64,000 nt of DNA from contig NW_020167524.1 in assembly GCF_001641265.1 (NCBI RefSeq), positions 372,001-436,000 of the forward strand, in the 5' to 3' direction. This document shows positions 11,918 through 21,042 of this stretch, piece by piece. Origin of the DNA: Pseudogymnoascus destructans (taxonomy: Eukaryota > Ascomycota > Leotiomycetes > Thelebolales > Thelebolaceae). The notes beneath the pieces were generated by a model, which was not told the DNA's origin, did no database searches, and saw only the letters and a program-made list of their open reading frames with translations. Both the position numbers and the translations under genes were made by a program. Position 1 is the first letter of the stretch. Each line of letters begins with the position of its first letter.

Positions 11918-12703
11918 ATGCCAGCCCCAACCCATCAAGCCAAGCGGCCCTACGCCGGCACCCACAGCCAACACCACCAATCTTCGATAACATCCTACTT
12001 CCCCTCCCCCTCCGGCGCCGCCCCCTCCCCGACCACCGTCCGTAACGCCTCTTCGCCCCCAGTCCTCCCTGCGACCGTCCAATCCAGCCTCCTCAACGTC
12101 GGCATGCGTATTCGCAAATCCGTACCCGAGGGCTACAAGACCGGCTCCTACAGCTCCTTTGCGCTGTTCTCCGACCAGGCGCCCCCATCGAAGCCTCAGC
12201 AGCAACCACAACAGCAGCGCCGCGTGAAGCAAGTACCAGGCGGCGCGGCGAGGGAACTGGCACCGTTCTGCGGGATAATGAAGGTTGGCGGGTTGGCAGT
12301 TCAGGCCCCACAGGGCGGGGATGACGAATACCTGGATGACGACGATGGGGTGTTGGACGAAGATGACGTCCCGGGTATGAGCTCGCAGGGCTCGACTCTG
12401 AGTGCTTACTCCACCGCCGCGACACACAAACGCCGTCTCTCGGCTTCTTCGGTGGGCTCAGATGACGATGAGGGAGCGGCACAGTATAGCTGGGCCGATG
12501 TGGAGATCAGTCCTAAGACGCAGGCTCCGCAGCAGGGTCAGGCTTGGGGTGGGGCGGGGAACCGCGCGATGGCGCTGCCGAGGAGGATGAAGAGGGCTGG
12601 TGCTGGGGGAGCGATGGGTGGGCAGGAGAATGGGGTTGACTTTGAGGAGGCTGGGTTCTTGGATTATGCGGCGTTGGAGGAGGTGAATATGGGGGGGTTG
12701 TGA
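11918..12703 (+). CDS. Ribonucleotide reductase inhibitor family protein (Spd1/Dif1-like)
   Basis: A single exon of 261 residues. The N-terminus carries KRPYAGTHSQ followed by SSITSYF, and after ~30 residues VGMRIRKSVPEGYKTGSY; this pair is characteristic of fungal RNR-inhibitor proteins (Pfam RNR_inhib), which restrain ribonucleotide reductase through small-subunit localisation or direct binding and are degraded in S phase or after damage. The middle and C-terminus are low-complexity (Gln-, Asp- and Gly-rich) with an acidic run at about residues 135-150. The basic RPY...R motif is near residue 10-15. The ATG at 11918 follows a C/A-rich leader. The family call rests on the two motifs; the long C-terminal region is not conserved with anything I recognise. 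Confidence 0.82.
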   Translation: MPAPTHQAKRPYAGTHSQHHQSSITSYFPSPSGAAPSPTTVRNASSPPVLPATVQSSLLNVGMRIRKSVPEGYKTGSYSSFALFSDQAPPSKPQQQPQQQRRVKQVPGGAARELAPFCGIMKVGGLAVQAPQGGDDEYLDDDDGVLDEDDVPGMSSQGSTLSAYSTAATHKRRLSASSVGSDDDEGAAQYSWADVEISPKTQAPQQGQAWGGAGNRAMALPRRMKRAGAGGAMGGQENGVDFEEAGFLDYAALEEVNMGGL

Positions 12704-14947
12704 TGTGTACAGTATTGTGTGAGTGGGATGGGATGGGTGAGATTGGGTTGGGGGGGCTTATTGCTTGGTGGGGGATAGTGTATGTTATTGGGTGGTGGTT
12801 TCGGTGTTATGAGCATATGGCGTTTACAGAGCGGGGTTTTAGCAAAGCTGCTTAGATTAATTTATGGAAACACTTCCTCAAAGAATGCATTGTATTGTGT
12901 CTTGTTCATCGCTTTGCATGGAGGCTCTTCAACTTTTGTGTTTCGAGATTGAAAAGAAGTTGCCGGAGATATTAAGGGTTCGCAAGGACCTGGACGAAGC
13001 ATTAGGTCAGTTTCCATGTATGTGTTGGGCTAAGAGGGTACAAAAGGTAAAACACAAGAACTCGGGGAGACCAGGGCTCGTACTCTATTCGGAATCCCTC
13101 TCCACGTGCTAGATCCCGCGACGGCGACTGAACCAACAGAGGCAAGCCCACAACAAGAACAGTCGCGCCAGGCGGACGATATCACATCTGACGACGGCAC
13201 AGCGGCAGCAGGAAGTATCAACGACAGAAAGAGGCAACGACAGAAAGACCTAACGGTGGCAGGAAGGACCAAACGACAACAGGAGTAGAATCTGCAGTAG
13301 GAAAGGCCAGAGGAAACAGTTGCGGTTGGTCCAGTGATCCGTGATGGGCAACGGCGTTCCTATCATCGCGTGCTCCTTGCATCGTTGCAGTGAAGTGCGT
13401 TGAATCCTCATCGTTTCGACGTCTCGGAACCTTGTATGCACAGAACGACGGTTGCTGCAATATGAGAAAAAAATCTACTAAATAAACCACACCATATTTG
13501 CGACACGAAATCGAGCCTGGGACGCCGCGAAGGGTCGTCTCCGGTGGGATCCCCGCCATACTCGTATCGTCTTGGAGGACGATGCTGGAGGCGTTAATCA
13601 TGAGGAGTACAGCCACCGGAACAGGCGCCGAGACGAGCAGTTGGGGGCGAGGTTTGCTAGGGCAGCGTAGGGAACAAACAGTCGAAGCCATGCTCAGCAA
13701 ATACTCAAGGTCAAGTGGACCGAGTTCGAAGCAGCCGCCTGTTGTATCTCGTGATGAAAGGGAATCCCGTAGCTGCGATGGAGCGGAGGATGGGTGACAC
13801 CGCGTCACGGATAGCGATAAAAAGCAGAGAGTTGTCCAGCGTATTTGGAACAATCCTCATTCAGACCCCGAAAAGCGAGTGAAGCGGGTGGCATTGGCAG
13901 AGCTGGAAGTAGAATCGGAACGGGCGTTGATGGACAGTCACTAGAAACGTACTGCTGCTTTCTGTTTTCTGCTCTCTTGCTACCGCCCTTATGCTCACCT
14001 CCTTCTCTTTCTCACCGTGCAAGTCCTGCCATATGTTATACGGCTGAGCATCCCCAATGGCTCGGATCGGTCGTGCTGCCATCAACGCTTCAATCCCAGT
14101 GCCCTCCTTCGCTCTGGGTTTGCACTGGACAATGACCACAGGAGGTGCCTCTTGCTGTTGTCGCCCAGCTCCACGAGCCACCTGTGCATCTTAAGCAGTC
14201 ACGCTGCTCTTGTATCCACTATTCGTCAATGTAATCATCCTGATACATAGGGGAATACCCATCTTCATATTTGACGGCACAGCAGACGCACGCGTGAAAT
14301 GGGCAATTGTAGTATTTTAGGTAGTGCTCACTACATTTCCACATACAATACAAATTTCTACCCATACTCATCCCAAATCTCCCCGTACATATGGTGATAG
14401 TTCGCCTCCACCCCCTTCCCCCCAACATATCTCATTTTCTATATAACCCACCCACCAGCACCGAGCGTCGAGCTGCCAACATGAAACATCACATAGTCGA
14501 GATCGACACAGAGATGCTCAACCTGACACTAAAATTGGCTAGGCAGACGTCGTCGATGCTGAGTCCAGGTCAGGTTATGTCGAGGTTGTGGATGTGGACG
14601 CCGATGGCCCCTTTCTCACTGCCATCGCTTTCTCACTGCTGACCCCTTTCCCGCTGTCATCTTGCTATTCTCACCGTCGCGCTCCGCATCAGGGTTTAGA
14701 TATCCTCCATCTTCATCTTTGACAGAGGTCACTCAGTCATATATCGCGGCCTTCCAACACGCCAGTTGCTCAAAAATGGAGTGCAAGGAGATATATTATA
14801 TTAGCCCGGATTGCTGTATCAATCCCCAGTTATGCACAAGTCCCCATCAGACCCCATCCAACCATCTATAAAAACACCCATCCCAGTGCCCCAACGCCAT
14901 CCCACTCATCGTACACACTCACCCCTCTCCCTCACGATCCAATCTAC
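12704..14947. other. Gene-poor region of unknown content
   Basis: 2.2 kb in which I cannot support a gene. A minus frame of 211 codons (13853-13218) and a plus frame of ~100 codons (13498-13797) overlap, and neither has a recognisable domain. Around 13980-14010 and 14605-14690 there are pyrimidine tracts with a repeated TTTCTCACYG motif, also seen near 30965-31030. The region could be decayed mobile or duplicated DNA, but I see no terminal repeats. Confidence 0.45.
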
Positions 14948-16222
14948 CTACACCTCCACAACCACCTCCTTCTCCCCCTTCTTGACCCCCTCAACCCCCT
15001 TCTTCCTCTGCTTCAACACATTCTCAATAAACGCCTCCCCCGCCTTATAACTACTCCTCACCAACGGCCCCGCCGCACAATACAAAAACCCCATCTCCAA
15101 CGCCCTCTTCCTCCACGCCTCAAACACCTGCGGCGAGATATACTCCTCAACCTGCATATGGCGCTTCGTAGGACGCATGTACTGTCCGAATGTAACCACA
15201 TCGACATTCACCTCCCTCAACCTTCTCAGGGCGTCCATAAGCTGCGGCTCCGTCTCCCCAAGTCCAAGCATAATGCTAGTCTTAGTGATCAAACTCGGCA
15301 CTGCCTCCTTCGCGCGTCCCAGGACCTTCAAGCTCTGCGCGAACGTCGCGCGACGGTCACGGACCTGGGGGGTGAGTTCGTCTACCGTCTCGACGTTGTG
15401 GGCGTATACGTCTAGTCCCGAGAGGGCGACTTTATCGACCATCTCCAGCTTCCCTGCGAAATCCCCCGTCAGCGCTTCGACGAGGATTTCTCTCCCGCCC
15501 CCCTCGCGACTCTTGGACTTAATCTTCGCAATCGTCTCGGCGAAATGCGCTGCCCCGCCATCGAGAAGGTCGTCGCGGTCAACGCTCGTCAGAACCACGT
15601 ATCCAAGCCCCCACCTCCTCAGCGCCTCGGCCGTGTTCTCGGGCTCATGCGGATCCAACGGCGCCAGGTCCCACGCCCCCTTCGCCTTCCTCGCCGTCTT
15701 CACAGAACAGAACCTACACCCCCTTGTGCACGTATCCCCCATCAACATAATGGTCGCCGTCGCAGAGGCCTTATCCGACCCCCCCCAACACTCCCCGATA
15801 TTCGGACACCTTGCCTCTTCACACACTGTATGCAGTCCCAAGCCCCTCAGATCGGCCTTGATGGCTTTGAACCCCGCAGAGGTGTTGGGGGAGGGGATGG
15901 ACGTCTTGAGCCAGCTGGGGAGGCGGGTGATTTCTTTCTTGCCCACCTTTGCGGTTCGGGGGCGCAGGGCGAGCATTTCGGCGGGGGTGAGGGGTTGGTC
16001 GATGTCCAGGTATTCGTCGAGGGTGGGGACGGGGGTGTCTTTGAAGTAGGTAGGGCGACCTTTGGGCTTGGCTGCGCTGGTGGTGGTGTCTGTGGCGGGC
16101 GTCTCGCCGGCGGGCGTCGCGAGGCCCCGGACTGAGGAGTTTATATAAACTGCCTTCGCGGCGTTGCGCAGCGGCGGTGCGTTAAGGCATCTGAAGCGGC
16201 TGCAGGACGCCGTGGCGTACAT
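14948..16222 (-). CDS. LIP5: Lipoyl synthase, mitochondrial
   Basis: Radical-SAM enzyme that inserts two sulfurs into octanoyl groups on lipoyl-dependent mitochondrial proteins (pyruvate and 2-oxoglutarate dehydrogenase E2, glycine cleavage H). Single exon, 424 residues from the ATG at 16222; an in-frame TTG at 16255 is upstream but the ATG opens a typical Arg/Ser/Ala-rich targeting peptide (about residues 1-40). The auxiliary cluster motif CX4CX5C (CEEARCPNIGEC, C134, C139, C145) and the radical-SAM motif CX3CX2C (CTRGCRFC, C165, C169, C172) are intact. The LTSVDRDDL and GLGET motifs and the C-terminal PLVRSSYKAGE serine region are also present. Full length for the family. Confidence 0.96.
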   Translation of the reverse strand: MYATASCSRFRCLNAPPLRNAAKAVYINSSVRGLATPAGETPATDTTTSAAKPKGRPTYFKDTPVPTLDEYLDIDQPLTPAEMLALRPRTAKVGKKEITRLPSWLKTSIPSPNTSAGFKAIKADLRGLGLHTVCEEARCPNIGECWGGSDKASATATIMLMGDTCTRGCRFCSVKTARKAKGAWDLAPLDPHEPENTAEALRRWGLGYVVLTSVDRDDLLDGGAAHFAETIAKIKSKSREGGGREILVEALTGDFAGKLEMVDKVALSGLDVYAHNVETVDELTPQVRDRRATFAQSLKVLGRAKEAVPSLITKTSIMLGLGETEPQLMDALRRLREVNVDVVTFGQYMRPTKRHMQVEEYISPQVFEAWRKRALEMGFLYCAAGPLVRSSYKAGEAFIENVLKQRKKGVEGVKKGEKEVVVEV

Positions 16223-17787
16223 TGTGAGAGGGGTGTTCGTGCAGTGTTCGTGCAATTGGGAGGTCTACCGGTGAGGTGGTGTTTGTTGATGGGCATATGA
16301 TTTGTGACCCCAGAGATATGGGGTGTGAATCAGCACCAGGCTGAGAAATTCGACGACGGGTACTGGCGGGAGCGGATGTCCGTGCCAGTTTGTGTTGAGG
16401 CACGTGACTTGGGTCAGGACGACGTTGATGTGTGGGTGTGAATAGTAGGAATAATTTATTCATATGTGGTATCTAATAATGCAGTTTCTACATGAGGCAC
16501 TTTATTCTGTATTCTTGGTGGGAAGTATCGAGGCACTTCAAGTAATATCCGTAGTATATTCATTGAAACATCCAAATTTATTCCATCTATATTTCCAAAC
16601 AAAGTTCAGCGACCCGTTCCTACCTTCCGAAACGCGTACGTATACGAACCTATTAAAATATCTACGCATCTAAAAGACACATACCTACAATTGCCTATTA
16701 TAGAAAAAGTGATAATTGTAGTGAAATATCTCGATGTAGTGTAGACACCATTGTAGATGCAGCATCCCAGCAACTCGGAAAATCCAGAAAACCGCAGATC
16801 ATGCTACAAAGGAACAAACTTCAAGAGTTTAAACCGCTGTCTCGATCAATTCCCAGAAAGGTAAAAGGTCACATAACAGCATATCAACTAGAAGCGGAAG
16901 AAAAAGTGGCGCGCGCTATCACTTGTTTGAACACAGCATTGAAAGTGTCACATATCGGACATAGCACAACAGTCACAATATATCGAACACAAAATGCATA
17001 CCCTTTCCATATCCCGCTACATGCCCTTCACTTCCTTACATGAGCTCCGACACCCCCTTCACCAAGCCATCTGTAAAAATCCACTCCCCAAAGGGGGATC
17101 GCAAGAAGAAGTAGGATTCCCAGACATCGGCTTCTACCAGCAAACCAACCCCATCCCACCAGCCGGCGAGACGAGCGAAGAATGCTTAGGTGATGGTACG
17201 CAGACCGTCACATGCCCTTGCACACCACTCCAACAACAACACACCGGATCTCCCGTCCCCTTCTTCCACAACAATTAATAAACCCCCAAACAGACCCGAG
17301 ATCCCTTCCCCACGTAAAAAGTAAAAAACAAGTAGTAGTTAAAAAGAGGAGTTGATGAACGAGCTAGACGCCGGACACAGCCCGCGGCGCGCACTTGAAA
17401 AGAAACCAGTTGGTATCTAGCCGATTGCAAGAACGACGAAGAGGTACTTCACAAACAAATGTAAAGGTGGGTATTCGAGAAGCGTAAAATGGGAAGAGAG
17501 AGAAAACGTAGAGTTTAAAGAGAAGAGACATCTATATGACACAGATCATCCCTAGATGCAGGATACCCATATCTCATTTCTCAACTCCATCTCCCTCTCT
17601 CCCCAGAGCCATAAGATGACAGAGAAGCCCCAAAGCGGGGAACAAAAGTAACGAGTAACGCATTAGCCTCGAGGCGAGGGCGGAGTCGCTTTCAAAGATG
17701 TCGGAGGCTCGTACAGGGCATGAATGCGTTGAAAAAAGGAATGATGATCGCATCGAACGATTTCGAAGATTGCAGCGCCCAAGGCGC
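16223..17787. other. AT-richer intergenic region
   Basis: About 1.56 kb without a convincing gene. The first ~200 bp are the promoter of LIP5, with a CACGTGAC element near 16400. 16440-17050 is AT-rich. Frames of 80-94 codons (16801-17043, 16994-17278) show no domain. The last part is probably the 3' UTR of the GPI protein gene. Confidence 0.55.
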
Positions 17788-18153
17788 TCACAACAAAGCC
17801 GCAACAGCAACGGCAATGAAGCCAAGCAGACCAGCGTTGGACGCGGACATGACTGGCGCAGCGCCAACAGAGCTGCTGGGCTTGGTGCCGGACCCAGTTG
17901 TAGTTGGGGCGATGACGCCGCCGGTGCCAGTGCCGATCGAGGTAGTGGCGTTCTGGGCGATAGCGGTGGCGGGCTGGATGTAGGTGGAGTTTGGGGCGAT
18001 GGAGGAGGAGGAGGTGAGGGTCAGGGTGCTGACCTGCGAGACGTGGATGGTGCGCGTGATGGTGGCGGTGGAGGTGGTGGTTGCGACGGTGGTGTCCTGC
18101 GCGAGGGCGAGGAGGGGGAGGAGGGCCACGAGGGAGAGGTTGATGAGTTGCAT
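17788..18153 (-). CDS. Small GPI-anchored serine/threonine-rich wall protein
   Basis: 121 residues in one exon. An N-terminal signal peptide (MQLINLSLVALLPLLALAQ, cleavage probably after LALA) is followed by a Ser/Thr-rich stretch with many TTT/TST runs and N-glycosylation sites (NST, NAT). The end (about residues 98-121) is a GPI-attachment signal: small residues (SASNAG) then a hydrophobic tail ending VAVAALL. This is the architecture of small filamentous-fungal wall or membrane proteins, which are usually O-mannosylated. No enzymatic domain. The leader on the coding strand is pyrimidine-rich. Function unknown. Confidence 0.85.
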   Translation of the reverse strand: MQLINLSLVALLPLLALAQDTTVATTTSTATITRTIHVSQVSTLTLTSSSSIAPNSTYIQPATAIAQNATTSIGTGTGGVIAPTTTGSGTKPSSSVGAAPVMSASNAGLLGFIAVAVAALL

Positions 18154-18652
18154 CTTGAACTGATTGGGGTGGTAGATTGGGTTATGTGGTGGTGGTGGTG
18201 TTGTTGAAGTCGAGATTCAACCTCTGGCTTGTTGTTCGGAGAACTGATTTGCGTTGCGCGTGAGGGAGAGAGAGTGAGCGTGTTGATATTGGGACGACTT
18301 GCGACCGGAATTGGAATTGGAATTTGATTTTGAGAGAGTGTGGGTTTTCTGTTTCTGATTAGAAGTTTTTGTTAAAACGGGAATGACTTTGCCAACGAAG
18401 TCTGTATATGTGAGAGTGGATGGGTTGAAGAAGAAAGAAGAGAGGAGTGTGTGAAGGAGCGACGAGAAGTTGTTTTGAAGGCTGTCTGGGGGGTGGGGGA
18501 AGAACGGGAGAGTGGGTGGAGTGGGTGGAGTGGGTGGAGTGGGCGTTGTTGGGCGAACTGGGGGGGTTGTGGGTGGTGTGGGGGGGTGTGGATTGGTGGA
18601 TTAAGAGTGAATTAGAATTAGCAGGCGAAGTGAAATTGAGTACTTTGCAGCC

Positions 18653-18653
18653 A

Positions 18654-18690
<37 letters not shown>

Positions 18691-18693
18691 GTA

Positions 18694-18784
<91 letters not shown>

Positions 18785-18834
18785 GTATGTGTATGTGTAT
18801 GTGTATGTATGTGTATGTGTATGTACCATCATGT
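18653..18834. repeat. (GTATGT)n microsatellite
   Basis: About 180 bp of the hexamer GTATGT/GTGTAT with three slips to a tetramer GTAT phase (near 18690, 18785 and 18808). In intergenic DNA upstream of the GPI protein. Confidence 0.95.
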
Positions 18835-19195
18835 GTACCATATGACGAGGGTACATTTACGGTACGATGGATGGTACATGTCTTGGATATCAAAGCACAG
18901 GGATTTCTGGTCATTCTGGTTGAAGGGTTGAAGGGCGCAATTCAGTGGTTGACGAGGGGCTGGCGGCATGTTGAGTAGGCGAGTGATTGGTGGGCGGGAT
19001 AGCGGGTAGTCGGGAGCTGTCAGGAGAAAATGACAATTACTGGGCTGGCTTGGCACTCAGCAACATCCCATTGCCATTGCCAGCACATCACATGCAGCGG
19101 ACCTGTCGCATCAAATCTTATTGCCAGTACGCTAGCAGGGGATGCATAACCCTAGTGTCAAGTGGCAAGCGGGCGAGACGAGGCGCGTTTTAATT

Positions 19196-19503
19196 GGCCG
19201 GGGGAGAGGAGAGGAGGGAAGGGAGAGGGGAGGAGGGAAGGGAGAGGGGAGGAGGGAAGGGAGAGGGGAGGATGGAAGGGAGGGGAGGATGGAAGGGAGA
19301 GGGGAGGATGGAAGGGAGAGGATGGAGGATGGAAGGGAGAATGGAGGAGGGAAGGGAGAATGGAGGAGGGAAGGGAGAATGGAGGAGGGAAGGGAGAATG
19401 GAGGAGGGAAGGGAGAATGGAGGAGGGAAGGGAGAATGGAGGAGGGAAGGGAGAATGGAGGAGGGAAGGGAGATGGGAGAAGAGGAGAAGAGAAGAAGGG
19501 GAA
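19196..19503. repeat. Purine-only GGGAGAATGGAGGAGGGAA minisatellite
   Basis: About 300 bp almost entirely purine on the plus strand. An outer block of GGGAGAGGGGAGGAGGGAA-type units (19196-19330) passes into about seven near-perfect 19 bp units GGGAGAATGGAGGAGGGAA (about 19335-19470). Such tracts can form triplex (H-DNA) structures. Confidence 0.93.
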
Positions 19504-19554
19504 GAGGAGCGTTGTGGGCGTGTTCCTGGCGCTAGGCTGCGAAGAGGGTTAGTG

Positions 19555-19880
19555 GGGGGGTTGGGGGTGGTGGGCGTGTCTGGTGTGGTGTGGTGGTTGG
19601 TGTGTGGTGGGTGTGTGGTGGGTGGTGGTGGGTGTGGTGGTGGGTGTTGGTGGGTGTTGGTGGGTGTTGGTGGGTGTTGGTGGGTGTTGGTGGGTGTTGG
19701 TGGGTGTTGGTGGGTGTTGGTGGGTGTTGGTGGGTGTTGGTGGGTGTTGGTGGGTGTGGTGGTAGGCGTGTCTGGTGTGGTGGGTGTTGGTGGTGTTGGT
19801 GGGTGTGGTGGTGGGTGTGGTGGGTTAGTTATGTGGTATGGTGGTGGGTTAGTTACTTACAGTATGTGGTGTGGTGTGGT
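19555..19880. repeat. G/T-rich TGGGTGTTGG minisatellite
   Basis: G/T-only DNA, with twelve or so perfect TGGGTGTTGG decamers (about 19640-19755) flanked by degenerate GGTGTGGTGG strings. It has dense G-runs on one strand and is a candidate G-quadruplex region. Confidence 0.93.
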
Positions 19881-19921
19881 GTAAAGGCCCCTTGGCGGGA
19901 GATGGCGGGAGAGGTGCTTTA

Positions 19922-19987
19922 GTGGTAGGCGGGTGGTAGGCGGGTGGTAGGCGGGTGGTAGGCGGGTGGTAGGCGGGTGGTAGGCGG
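19922..19987. repeat. GTGGTAGGCGG tandem repeat (6 copies)
   Basis: Six perfect 11 bp units directly following the G/T-rich block. Confidence 0.93.
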
Positions 19988-20185
19988 ATGCTTTAGCTGC
20001 GGATGAGACCGCTATGGAGGTTACCTCGCCATCACCATCCCCAACACTCCACACCCGGCAGCCGCCACATCATTCGCACGCGCGGTAAGCAAGCACCGAG
20101 ATTATAGCCACTAAACCAGATTACAAGCAATCTCACCATCCACCATCCGACATGACCCTTACCACACTTTCACTCACCAGTCCTC

Positions 20186-20475
20186 TACTCTACTCTACTC
20201 TACTCTACTCTACTACCTCTACTTTACCTCTTCTCTACTACCTCTACTCTACTATCTCTACTTCTACCATCTCTACTCTACCATCTCTATTCTACTATCT
20301 CTACTATCTCTACTACCTCCACTACTACCTCCACTACTACCTCCTATCTCTACTACCTCTACTACTTCTACTACCTCCTATCTCTACTACCTCTACTACT
20401 TCTACTACCTCTACTCTACTCTACTACTTCTGCTACCTCTACTCTACTACCTCTACTCTACTACTTCTACTACCA
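20186..20475. repeat. Pyrimidine-rich TCTACTACCTC microsatellite
   Basis: About 290 bp of TCTAC and CTACC permutations (CTCTACTACCTC, TACTTCTACTACC), nearly free of G on the plus strand. It has the opposite strand bias to the purine block at 19.2-19.5 kb. Confidence 0.93.
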
Positions 20476-20606
20476 CTTAAGTTACCACAGTAACCCAAGT
20501 TAGTACTATGACCGCCACACTACCAAGCCTTTTCCTACCCTCCTCCACAGATCGACTCGACGGGAAATGAGATGGGCCCCGAAATCCCTCATATCTATCA
20601 GCCGAA

Positions 20607-20650
20607 CACGTGATCAGATATGGAACTGGAAAAGAAACATCTCACGTGAC
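20607..20650. promoter_or_regulatory. Two CACGTGA elements upstream of siroheme synthase
   Basis: CACGTGA at 20607-20613 and TCACGTGAC at 20642-20650, about 400-440 bp before the start codon. TCACGTG is the Cbf1 site known from sulfur-assimilation genes in yeast, and siroheme is the cofactor of sulfite reductase, so a link to sulfur control is plausible. This is inference: the hexamer also occurs near other genes in this window. Confidence 0.4.
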
Positions 20651-21042
20651 CCCTTGCCGATTGCGTGCTCAACGGCTGGTACGTGCCCGCCATTTTCATC
20701 TGACAGCCTTGCATATCGAAGCCCTGTCATTGGCCCGATAAAGCTTTGATGCGCCTGCCAAAGTTTATCTGCCTATCGCGCATTGAAAGCGGCATGTCAA
20801 AATGTAGGACCAGCATTTCCGAGGGATCAGACTCGTCCATTTTTTGCCCCCGGACCTCTAATTCTTATTTCATTGTATTGGTAAAACCACTGGCCTCTTA
20901 TATTTTGTATTTAGAGGTCCATTTCCCTTCTTGGAGAGAGGTACGCCAGCTATATCAAAAGCGCCCGTCATACCTGTCGCCATCATCACAATCCGCATTT
21001 TCACACCCTCCGATATCCGGTCCCGCGCCTCTGGATGCTACA

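Larger units (their letters stand above)
18154..21042. other. Long intergenic region dominated by simple repeats
   Basis: Between the GPI protein and the siroheme synthase. It contains five simple-sequence blocks (listed separately) between 18.65 and 20.48 kb. The last ~560 bp are the promoter of the siroheme gene, with two CACGTGA elements. The long frames here (poly Tyr-Val, Cys-Met, His-Ile, Gly-Arg-Glu, Trp-Val-Gly) are translations of repeats, not genes. Confidence 0.75.

Noticed and set aside
13218..13853. Minus-strand frame of 211 codons
   Set aside because: No recognisable domain, no signal of splice structure, and overlapping frames of similar quality on the other strand. Left as unannotated.
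15177..16135. Plus-strand frames of 196-290 codons
   Set aside because: Antisense to the lipoyl synthase gene, whose cluster motifs and length are complete.
18359..18978. Long frames on both strands rich in Tyr-Val, Cys-Met or His-Ile/Thr
   Set aside because: They are translations of the GTATGT microsatellite in several frames; no start context or domain.
19142..19922. Glycine/arginine/glutamate- and tryptophan/valine-rich frames up to 240 codons
   Set aside because: They arise from the purine and G/T minisatellites, with every frame open because the units lack stop codons.
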